A DNA stretch of 64,000 bases from Mycobacterium shimoidei (GTDB lineage Bacteria > Actinomycetota > Actinomycetes > Mycobacteriales > Mycobacteriaceae): positions 248,001 through 312,000 of the forward strand of contig LQPU01000028.1 of NCBI GenBank assembly GCA_002101905.1, written 5' to 3'. Made by a program: the position numbers and the translations under genes. A model generated the notes under the pieces. The model was not told the origin of the DNA. It did not search any database and saw nothing but the letters and a program-made list of their open reading frames with translations. This document shows positions 16,804 through 24,943 of the stretch, piece by piece; the first letter of the stretch is position 1, and every line of letters starts with the position of its first letter.

Positions 16804-19800
16804 ATGGCGGCGGGCGTGGCGTGCGGATCGTGCGGCACCGGTCTGCGCGCGGAGGCCAAGTTCTGCGACCGATGCGGTGCCCCGACCGCGGCTATTGCCG
16901 ATACCGCTGAGTACAAACAGGTGACGGTCCTGTTCGCCGACGTAGTGCGCTCGATGGACATCGCGGCCGCCCTGGATGTAGAGCGGTTGCGCGAAATCAT
17001 GACCGAGCTCGTGGAGCGGGTGACCGCGGTGGTCCGCCGCTACGGCGGCGGAACCGTGGAATACACCGGCGACGGCGTGATGGCGATCTTCGGTGCCCCG
17101 GTGGCGTTGGAGGATCACGCTTTTCGGGCGTGTCTGGCCGCGCTTGGCATTCAGCAAGAGGTGAACCGGTTGGCGACCGAGGTGCACCGCCGCGACGGCG
17201 TGGCGCTGCGGCTGCGCGTGGGCCTCAACTCGGGTCGGGTGATCGCCGGTGAGGTCGGTTCGGAGCCGCTGAGGTACGCGGCGACCGGTGAGCCGGTGGG
17301 AATGGCGCAGCGGATAGAGTCCGTTGCCCCGCCTGGTGGGGTGATGCTTTCGGAATCGACCGCCCGCCTGGTCGAGCACAGCGTGATGTTGGCTGAGCCG
17401 GATTGGGTGTGCATCAAGGGAGCCGACGAGCCGGTGTGCGCCCGCCGACTGCTGGGGATCGGCCCGCGCCATCCCCCGGTCGGGCGCACCGAGGCGAGCT
17501 TGATCGGTCGGCGCTGGGAGATGGCTGCCCTCGACGCCATAATCGACCGCGCCGTCGGGGGCCGCGGTGGCGTGGTTCATGTGGTGGGACCGCCGGGCAT
17601 CGGCAAGTCCCGGATGGCCCGCGAGGCCGCGAACGCCGCAGCCGGTCGCGGGGTGCAGGTGGTGTGGGCATTCTGCGAATCGCACGCCCGCGACCTCTCG
17701 TTTCACGTGGTCGCGCGACTGCTACGGGCAGGCAGCGGTGTCGCCGACCTCGACGGCCAAGCCGCCCGCACGCGGGTCCGGGATCAATTTCGCGACGCCG
17801 ACCCGCAGGACCTGCTGCTGCTTGATGATCTGCTGGGCATCGCCGACCCGAACGTGGCACTGCCCCAGATCGATCCCGACGCGCGGCGACGCCGGCTGAC
17901 CGCGCTGATCAACGCCGCATCGTTGGCGCGCACCGAACCGGTGCTGTTCATCATCGAAGATGCCCAGTGGATCGATGCGGTCAGCGAGGCGATGATCGCC
18001 GATTTCCTCACCGTCGTTCCCCACACGGCGTCGGTGGTGTTGATCACTGCCCGCCCCGAGTACCAAGGGCCGTTGATGCGGGCGCCCGGCGCCCAGACGA
18101 TAGCGCTGACCGCCCTGCGCGACTCGGAGACGGTGGCGCTGCTCGCTGAGCTGCTGGGTGCGGATCCCTCAGCGGGCGGACTGGCCGCGATCATCGCCGA
18201 ACGAGCCGCCGGGAACCCGTTCTTCGCCGAGGAGATGGTTCGCGAGTTGGCCCAGCGCGGGGTGCTGAGCGGCGCGGCGGGGAGCTATGTCTGTCACACC
18301 GACGTCGCCGAGGTGAGCGTGCCGGCCACGGTGCAGGCAACCATCGAAGCCCGCATCGACCGGCTCAGCGCCCCGGCCAAGCGGACATTGACCGCGGCGT
18401 CGGTGATAGGCGCCCGCTTCGAAGCCGAGCTGCTGGCCGGGCTGGGGGTCGATGCGGTGGTCGACGAGCTACTCGGCGCGGAATTGATCGATCAGGTGCG
18501 GTTCACCCCAAGCGCCGAGTACGCCTTCCGGCATCCGCTGATCCGCGCGGTTGCCTACGAATCGCAACTGAAAGCGGACCGCGCCAGGCTGCACCAGCAC
18601 GTCGCGTCCGCGATCGAATCACACGACCCGGCGGCGGCGGATGAAAATGCCGCGTTGATCGCCGAACACCTGGAGGCCGCCGGGGATCTGCGCGCCGCGT
18701 ACCAGTGGCACATGCGCGCCGCCAACTGGGCGACTTACCGCGACATCGTCGCGTCGCGACGAAGCTGGGAGCGCGCCCGAGCGATCGCCGACGCACTTCC
18801 CGCCGAGGATCCCGACCGGACAGCGATGCGCATCGCGCCGCGCACCATGCTGTGCGGGATCGCCTGGCGAATCCAGATGGATGTGGCGGGTGATCGCTTC
18901 GATGAATTGCGCGAGCTGTGCAGCACAGCCGGCGACAACGCGTCACTGGCCATCGGCATGGCCGGACTGGTGCTGGATCACGCATTCAAGGCCCGGATCC
19001 GCGAGGCGTCGCAACTGGCGTCGGAAGCCATGGTCCTCGTCGAGTCGATCGGCGATGCGACGTTGACGGTCGGGCTGTCGTTTCCGGTGACCTATGCCAA
19101 AGCACAAAGCGGCGAGTGGGATGTCTTGCTGCGATGGTCCCAGCGGGCCATCGAGCTGGCCGACGGAGATGCGTCCAAAGGGAACTTCATCATCGGTTCT
19201 CCGTTGGCGCTGGCCTTGGTGACACGGGCTGCCGCCCGGTATTGCCTGGGTCGCCCAGGATGGCCAGACGACCTGCGGCACGGCATGAGCATGGCCCGCA
19301 GCGCCGACCCGTTGTCCTACGCCACGGTGGTCACCTACGTCTACTTCCCAGGAATTGCGTTCGGCGTGCTGAGGCCCCACGACTCGGCCCTGCGCGAGAT
19401 CGAGGATGCGCTGGGAATTGCCGAACGATCCGGTGATGACCTGGCGGTGGTCTGGGCCCGGGTGACGCTGGGCCACGCGCTAATACACCGCCAGACGGAT
19501 GCGGAGCGTTCCAGCGGACGGAAGCTGCTCACGGAGGCCAGCGAAGCGTTCCGGCGCCGAGGACACTCGTTGTCCGAGTTGCCGCTCGTCACCGCGTACT
19601 TGGCGCGTGAGAAGGCCCGCCGTGGAGATCGCCACGAGGCCATACCGCTGATGCGCGCCGCTGTCGGTGACCGGGTCAGCGACAGACAACCGCTGGCGTG
19701 GGGCTACGCCATTCCTGCGATAGGCGTTCTGGCGGAGACGCTGCTCGAGAATGGGACCGAGTCCGACGTGGCGCAAGCCGAGGCCATGATCGAGCGGTTA

Positions 19801-20004
19801 GCGTCTGCTCCAGCCGACGACGATCTGGCGATGCGCGACATCTGGGTGCTGCGGCTGCGCGCGCTGACGGCCCAGGCCCGCGGCGACGACGTTGCCCACC
19901 GGGACTTGGTGAATCGGTACCGCGCGATGGCGGAAAGGCTTGGCTTCGAAGGACACATCGCCTGGGCCGAGACGATGCTCGGCAATTGGCCGACCCATCC
20001 GTGA
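16804..20004 (+). CDS. Zinc-ribbon / class III nucleotide cyclase / AAA ATPase / TPR signalling protein
   Basis: A 1066-residue multidomain protein. A zinc ribbon (Cys7, Cys10, Cys21, Cys24) precedes a class III cyclase domain (about 36-200) with metal-binding Asp46 and Asp90. By alignment to Rv1625c the substrate-specifying Lys is Glu86, the second specificity Asp is Ala and the transition-state Asn is Gly (in YAATGEPVGMAQR); only the Arg is kept. An AAA_16 domain follows with Walker A GPPGIGKSR and Walker B VLFIIEDAQW, then a TPR-like C-terminal half. Unlike several mycobacterial relatives it ends without a LuxR HTH. The downstream gene is a tandem paralogue. Cyclase activity is doubtful. 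Confidence 0.85.
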   Translation: MAAGVACGSCGTGLRAEAKFCDRCGAPTAAIADTAEYKQVTVLFADVVRSMDIAAALDVERLREIMTELVERVTAVVRRYGGGTVEYTGDGVMAIFGAPVALEDHAFRACLAALGIQQEVNRLATEVHRRDGVALRLRVGLNSGRVIAGEVGSEPLRYAATGEPVGMAQRIESVAPPGGVMLSESTARLVEHSVMLAEPDWVCIKGADEPVCARRLLGIGPRHPPVGRTEASLIGRRWEMAALDAIIDRAVGGRGGVVHVVGPPGIGKSRMAREAANAAAGRGVQVVWAFCESHARDLSFHVVARLLRAGSGVADLDGQAARTRVRDQFRDADPQDLLLLDDLLGIADPNVALPQIDPDARRRRLTALINAASLARTEPVLFIIEDAQWIDAVSEAMIADFLTVVPHTASVVLITARPEYQGPLMRAPGAQTIALTALRDSETVALLAELLGADPSAGGLAAIIAERAAGNPFFAEEMVRELAQRGVLSGAAGSYVCHTDVAEVSVPATVQATIEARIDRLSAPAKRTLTAASVIGARFEAELLAGLGVDAVVDELLGAELIDQVRFTPSAEYAFRHPLIRAVAYESQLKADRARLHQHVASAIESHDPAAADENAALIAEHLEAAGDLRAAYQWHMRAANWATYRDIVASRRSWERARAIADALPAEDPDRTAMRIAPRTMLCGIAWRIQMDVAGDRFDELRELCSTAGDNASLAIGMAGLVLDHAFKARIREASQLASEAMVLVESIGDATLTVGLSFPVTYAKAQSGEWDVLLRWSQRAIELADGDASKGNFIIGSPLALALVTRAAARYCLGRPGWPDDLRHGMSMARSADPLSYATVVTYVYFPGIAFGVLRPHDSALREIEDALGIAERSGDDLAVVWARVTLGHALIHRQTDAERSSGRKLLTEASEAFRRRGHSLSELPLVTAYLAREKARRGDRHEAIPLMRAAVGDRVSDRQPLAWGYAIPAIGVLAETLLENGTESDVAQAEAMIERLASAPADDDLAMRDIWVLRLRALTAQARGDDVAHRDLVNRYRAMAERLGFEGHIAWAETMLGNWPTHP

Positions 20005-20112
20005 TGCGCTCCGCACCGCATTACACCGGAGCCCAATAACGCCGTACTTTGCTGGTGAAAGCCCTATTCTGGGCAATCAAGATTGTCGGGGCCCTGGATC
20101 GGTGATGCTCGG

Positions 20113-23100
20113 ATGACGGCGGGCGTGATATGCGGGTCATGCGGGGCTGGGCTGCGGGAGAAAGCCAAGTTCTGTGACGAGTGCGGTTCCCGGATTGCGT
20201 CTTCTGCCGACACCGCCGAGTACAAGCAGGTGACGGTGCTGTTCGCCGACATGGTGCGGTCGATGGACATCGCCGCGGCCGTGGACATGGAGCGGTTGCG
20301 CGAGATCATGACCGAGATGCTGGAGCGCCTGGCATCAGTGGTGCAGCGCTACGGCGGCGGGCGCGTGGAGTACACCGGCGACGGGCTGATGGCCATCTTC
20401 GGCGCGCCGGTTGCGTTGGAGGATCATGCTTTTCGCGGGTGCCTTGCCGCGCTGGCCATGCAGCAGGAGGCCAACCGGTTGGCGGAAGAAGTCCAGCGCC
20501 ACGATGGGGTGGCGCTGCGGTTGCGGGTGGGCCTGAATTCGGGTCGGGTGATCGCCGGTGAGCTCGGTTCGGGCTCGCTGGGGTACCGAGCCGTCGGCGA
20601 GACGGTCGGGTTTGCCCAGCGGATGGAATCGGCGGCTCCCCCCGGTGCGGTGATGCTCTCGGAGTCGACCGCACAGCTGGTCGAGCACCTCGCGATGCTG
20701 GGCGAACCGGAGTCAGTGCGCGTCAAAGGCGCCGACGAACCGGTGCGCGCGCGCCGGCTAGTGCGGATCGGCCCGCGAGAGGGGCTGGTCGGGCCCGCCG
20801 AGACAAGCCTGGTCGGGCGGCGCTGGGAGATGGCGGCCCTGGAGGCCATGCTGGACCGCGCGGTCGGCGGTCGCGGCGGTGCGGTGACGGTCATGGGACC
20901 GCCGGGCATCGGCAAAAGCCGGGTGGCCCGCGAGGTTGCGGCATTGGCCGCCGGTCGCGGGGTCGAGGTGTATTGGGCGTTCTGTGAGTCGCATGCCGTT
21001 GACATCTCCTTCGGCGTGGTGGCGCAGGTGCTGCGATCGGCCAGCGGCGTGGCCGGCCTTGACGGTCCCGCCGCCCGCGCGCGGTTGCACGCTGCGATGC
21101 CCGATGCCGACCCGCAAGATCTGCTGCTGCTAGAGGACCTGCTCGGCGTCGCCGACCCTGAAGTGCCGCTGCCGGCGATCGATCCGGATGCCCGTCGGCG
21201 CCGGTTGAGCGCATTGGTCAATACCGCGGCGCTGGTGCGCACCCGACCGGTGCTCTACATCATCGAAGACGCCCATTGGATCGACGCGGTCAGCGAGTCT
21301 ATGCTGGCCGATCTGTTCACCGTCATCCCGCGCACCCCGTCGATGGTGCTGATCACCACCCGCCCCGAGTACCGGGGAGCGCTGACCCGAGCACCCGGCT
21401 TCCAGACGATAGCGCTTGGGCCACTGGGTGATTCGGATATTGCAGCACTGATGAGCGAACTCCTGGGCACCGATCCCTCGGTCAGTGAGCTAGCGGCGAT
21501 CATCGCAGAACGGGCCGCGGGCAACCCGTTTTTCGCCGAAGAGATGGTGCGCGAGTTGGTGCAGCGCGGAGTGCTGAGCGGTGCGCGCGGGAGCCACGTC
21601 TGCCAGGCGAATGTTGCCGAGTTGAGTGTGCCGGCCACGGTGCAGGCCGCCATTGAAGCCCGCATCGACCGACTGGCCCCCGCAGCCAAGCGCACTTTGA
21701 CCGCAGCCTCGGTGATCGGTGCCCGCTTCGAAGCCGAGCTGCTGGTCGCGCTGGGAATCGATCCGGTGGTCGACGACCTGTTGCGCGCGGAACTAATCGA
21801 TCAGGTGCGGTTCACTCCAAGGCCCGAGTACGCCTTTCACCATCCGCTCATCCGCACAGTGGCCTACGAATCACAATTGAAATCCGATCGCGCCCAATGG
21901 CACCGGCGCCTGGCCGCCGCGATCCAACAACGCGAGCCGGGCTCGGTAGAGGACAACGCGGCGCTGATCGCCGAACATCTCGAGTCTGCGGGCGATCCGC
22001 ACGCGGCATACGACTGGCACATGCGCGCCGCCGCGTGGTCGACCATCCGCGATCTCGACGCCGCCCGGCTCAGTTGGGAGCGGGCACGCCGCATCGCCGA
22101 CACCCTGCCTGCCGACGACCCCGGTCAGCTGTCGATGCGCATCGCCCCCCGCACCATGCTGTGTGCCACCGAGTGGCATGGCCGATTTGTCCAGGACCGC
22201 CGGAGCCGCTTCGCGGAGCTTCGGGAGTTGTGCACCGCGGCCGGGGACAAGGTCTCGCTGGCCATCGGCATGTCCGCGCTGGCCAGCGAGCTGGCCTACG
22301 CCGGGCGCTCCCGCGAGGGCTCGCGGCTGGTCTCCGAACAGTTGGCGCTGCTCGAATCGATCGGGGATCCCACCTTGACCGTGGGGTTGGCGATCGTGGT
22401 ACTCCTCAACTGGGCCGATAGCGGTGAATTCGACAAAATCTTGCGGTGGTCGCAGACCGTCATCGACCTGGCCGCCGGTGATCCCGCCATGGGAGCGGAC
22501 TTCGGTATCGGATCGCCTCTGGCGGTCACGTTGACATGGCGCGGCATCGCTCGATATTGGCTCGGCCGCCCTGGGTGGCGCCAAGACTTTCAAGACGCCG
22601 TCGATATGGCCCAAAACAGCGACCCGGCAACCCTCGCGACCGTCGTGGCCTGGACCTATGGTTGGTCGATTCACTACGGGGTCCTTCGAGCCGATGACTT
22701 CAAGGTGCAAGCGATCGAGGGGGCGGTGCAGACCGCCGAGAGGGCCGGCAACGACACCGCACTGAGCGTGGCCAAGTACGGTTTAGGTGGCGTGCTGCTG
22801 ATGAGCGACGCAGCGGCCGACCGGCGTCGCGGGCTGGAGCTGATTTCGCAGGCCCGCGATATCTGGCAACGCAAGCAGGTCGGCCTTCAGATGCTCCAGA
22901 TCGTCGAATCGTGGACCGCCCGAGAGAGGGCCGGGCAAGGCGACCGCGATGCCGCCATAGCGGTGATGCGGAAAGCCGTAGACGAGCTACACCAAGCAGA
23001 ACGGCTCGGTCTTGGCCTTCTGGGCACCGGCTTTCTGGTGGAGGCGCTGCTCGAGCGTGGTGCCGAGGGCGATCTGGCCGAAGCGCAGGCTGAGATCGAC

Positions 23101-23301
23101 CGGTTGACGAAACTGCGGGCCGATCAAGGTCCGGCGATGCGCAAGATCACGCTGTTGCGGCTGCGTGCACTGCTTGCCCGCGCCCGCGGCGACGACGTTG
23201 GCTACCGGGACTTGGTGAATCGCTACCGCGAAATGGCGGAATCGCTTGGCTTCGAAGGACATATCACCTGGGCCGAGGCGATGATCGAGTGCACAGAATA
23301 G
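20113..23301 (+). CDS. Zinc-ribbon / class III nucleotide cyclase / AAA ATPase / TPR signalling protein, tandem paralogue
   Basis: A 1062-residue paralogue of the preceding gene with the same domain order: four-Cys zinc ribbon, cyclase, AAA_16 (GPPGIGKSR; VLYIIEDAHW), TPR-like C-terminus. Metal-binding aspartates are kept (FADMV, YTGDG), but the specificity and transition-state positions read Glu, Arg and Gly in place of Lys, Asp and Asn. The ATG at 20113 matches the start context of the first copy (ctcggATG preceded by gatcgg and ATTGTC); a frame opening at 20083 is less likely. The 108-bp gap between the copies keeps homology to the first copy's leader, so the duplication included upstream sequence. 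Confidence 0.85.
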   Translation: MTAGVICGSCGAGLREKAKFCDECGSRIASSADTAEYKQVTVLFADMVRSMDIAAAVDMERLREIMTEMLERLASVVQRYGGGRVEYTGDGLMAIFGAPVALEDHAFRGCLAALAMQQEANRLAEEVQRHDGVALRLRVGLNSGRVIAGELGSGSLGYRAVGETVGFAQRMESAAPPGAVMLSESTAQLVEHLAMLGEPESVRVKGADEPVRARRLVRIGPREGLVGPAETSLVGRRWEMAALEAMLDRAVGGRGGAVTVMGPPGIGKSRVAREVAALAAGRGVEVYWAFCESHAVDISFGVVAQVLRSASGVAGLDGPAARARLHAAMPDADPQDLLLLEDLLGVADPEVPLPAIDPDARRRRLSALVNTAALVRTRPVLYIIEDAHWIDAVSESMLADLFTVIPRTPSMVLITTRPEYRGALTRAPGFQTIALGPLGDSDIAALMSELLGTDPSVSELAAIIAERAAGNPFFAEEMVRELVQRGVLSGARGSHVCQANVAELSVPATVQAAIEARIDRLAPAAKRTLTAASVIGARFEAELLVALGIDPVVDDLLRAELIDQVRFTPRPEYAFHHPLIRTVAYESQLKSDRAQWHRRLAAAIQQREPGSVEDNAALIAEHLESAGDPHAAYDWHMRAAAWSTIRDLDAARLSWERARRIADTLPADDPGQLSMRIAPRTMLCATEWHGRFVQDRRSRFAELRELCTAAGDKVSLAIGMSALASELAYAGRSREGSRLVSEQLALLESIGDPTLTVGLAIVVLLNWADSGEFDKILRWSQTVIDLAAGDPAMGADFGIGSPLAVTLTWRGIARYWLGRPGWRQDFQDAVDMAQNSDPATLATVVAWTYGWSIHYGVLRADDFKVQAIEGAVQTAERAGNDTALSVAKYGLGGVLLMSDAAADRRRGLELISQARDIWQRKQVGLQMLQIVESWTARERAGQGDRDAAIAVMRKAVDELHQAERLGLGLLGTGFLVEALLERGAEGDLAEAQAEIDRLTKLRADQGPAMRKITLLRLRALLARARGDDVGYRDLVNRYREMAESLGFEGHITWAEAMIECTE

Positions 23302-23308
23302 CCTCGTC

Positions 23309-24622
23309 CTAAGTGGGTAAATCAATGCGGCACGCGCCGGCATCGTCGAAGATGCTCTGCCAGTTAGGCGATGTGCCGTGTACGTGCATCTCAGCGGCTG
23401 ACAATAAGAACCGCGACATCCCACCTTCGTTACGCCGAAGCGTTCCGACCACACTGTGGTCGTTGCGGCAGTCCTGCAATGATTCGTGGATACCCGCAAC
23501 CAACACCGGATGCGGACTCGATTCGACGAACGTACGGTAACCATGTTCGTACGACCACCAAATGGCTTGTTCGAACAACACCGGTTGGCGCAGATTGGCG
23601 AACCAGTAGTCGCCGTCCAGGATGCTCGGGTCAATTCCGGCGCCGGTGACCGCCGATATGAACTCGATCTCGCCGGTCCGCGGCTGCAGCCCGGAAAGCA
23701 ACTCCCGCAATGGCTCCTGCAGTGCCTCGACATGTGCCGAATGCGAGGCGTAGTTGACGGGAATCCGCATGGCCGGCACATCTTCGCGCTCGCACACGAT
23801 CGTCAGCTCGTCCAATACCGTCGCGTCGCCACTCACCACAGTTAGAGACGGGCTATCCTGCGCGGCAACGCAAATCAACTGAGTCCATGGCTCGATGAGC
23901 GCAAACACCTCCGCGACAGGCCGTGCGATCGAGACCATACCGCCGGTTCCAGCGATTGCCCTGATCGCTCTGCTACGCAGACACACCACCTTCGCCGCGT
24001 CTCGCAACGACAAGGCACCCGCGACATAGGCCGCCGCGATCTCACCATGCGAATACCCGAGGACGGCGTCTGGCTGAATGCCCAGCGCTCGCCATTGCGC
24101 CGCCAACGACACCATCACCGCAAACAGCACGGGCTGCACAACGTCGACACGGTCCATGCTGACGAGACCGACCCCTCGTACGGTCTCGAGCAAGGACCAG
24201 TCAACGAATTCGGCGAAAGCGGCGTCGCATAGCCGCATTTGGGCGTCGAAAGCCGGCGCGGAGTCCAGCAACTCGACAGCCATCCCGGGCCACAGCGATC
24301 CCTGACCCGGAAAAACGAAGACGATTCCGCCTGTGGCAGCAGCCTTTCCAGTCACCGTATTCGGCGCGGGCGTACCAGAGGAGAGAGCAGCCAATCCACT
24401 CATCAACTCGTCACGGTGGGCTCCGACGACTACGGCGCGGTGGTCAAACGACGCCCTGGTGGCGGTCAACGAGTAGGCAACATCCTTCGGATCCGCGTCT
24501 GGGCGCTGCTCGACGAACGCCCGCAACCGGGCAGCTTGCTCAGCCAACGCAGCCGTCGACTTCGCTGACAACACCCACGGCATGGCCGATGGGCTCATGT
24601 CCACGTCTAGCCCTGCGCCCAC
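23309..24622 (-). CDS. Orphan polyketide-synthase acyltransferase domain
   Basis: A 437-residue protein that is a single AT domain with its N-terminal KS-AT linker. It has the GQGSLWPGM motif, the active-site GYSHGE with Ser191, and YASH at 291-294, the signature associated with methylmalonyl-CoA selectivity. It stops after IDLPT, the point where modular synthases continue with the post-AT YxFQxxxYW linker. No KS, ACP or other PKS domain is present nearby. It may be a free-standing AT acting in trans or the relic of a larger synthase gene such as a Pks12-type module. It starts inside a 73-residue ORF on the same strand (16-nt overlap) and ends 8 nt from the convergent cyclase gene. Confidence 0.8.
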   Translation of the reverse strand: MGAGLDVDMSPSAMPWVLSAKSTAALAEQAARLRAFVEQRPDADPKDVAYSLTATRASFDHRAVVVGAHRDELMSGLAALSSGTPAPNTVTGKAAATGGIVFVFPGQGSLWPGMAVELLDSAPAFDAQMRLCDAAFAEFVDWSLLETVRGVGLVSMDRVDVVQPVLFAVMVSLAAQWRALGIQPDAVLGYSHGEIAAAYVAGALSLRDAAKVVCLRSRAIRAIAGTGGMVSIARPVAEVFALIEPWTQLICVAAQDSPSLTVVSGDATVLDELTIVCEREDVPAMRIPVNYASHSAHVEALQEPLRELLSGLQPRTGEIEFISAVTGAGIDPSILDGDYWFANLRQPVLFEQAIWWSYEHGYRTFVESSPHPVLVAGIHESLQDCRNDHSVVGTLRRNEGGMSRFLLSAAEMHVHGTSPNWQSIFDDAGACRIDLPT

Positions 24623-24828
24623 CGGGCCACCGTGCGGTGCACTTCTTCGTCTGAACCCCTGACCTGCGCAATCACCCGCAAGTTCAGGTCGTAGCGGGTG
24701 GCGATCCAGCCGGTGCAGCCTTCGCGGTCGACGCGCAGCAGGGTGCCGTCCTTAGCCCGTTTGTGGCCGGTGGCGTGTGGGCGGATCGTCGTAGCGGCGC
24801 CGCAACCGGCGAGCTTTGCGTTACCCAC
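24607..24828 (-). CDS. Small hypothetical protein upstream of the acyltransferase
   Basis: A 73-residue frame starting with GTG after GGAGGAAC. It has no membrane segment; residues 12-70 are mixed charged and hydrophobic (HKRAKDGTLLRVDREG, RYDLNLRVIAQVRG). I do not recognise a family. It overlaps the acyltransferase start by 16 nt, which supports real translation and coupling. It could also be a relic of a larger gene. Confidence 0.45.
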   Translation of the reverse strand: MGNAKLAGCGAATTIRPHATGHKRAKDGTLLRVDREGCTGWIATRYDLNLRVIAQVRGSDEEVHRTVARWAQG

Positions 24829-24943
24829 GTCGTTCCTCCGTCCACGTCCTGGTGTCAGCCTCCGCGATGAAAATCGTCGGTCACCTGCGGTGGAACCAGC
24901 CCAGTAGCGCTCTACTGAGCTTTTGCCGAGTCTCGGCGCGGCC

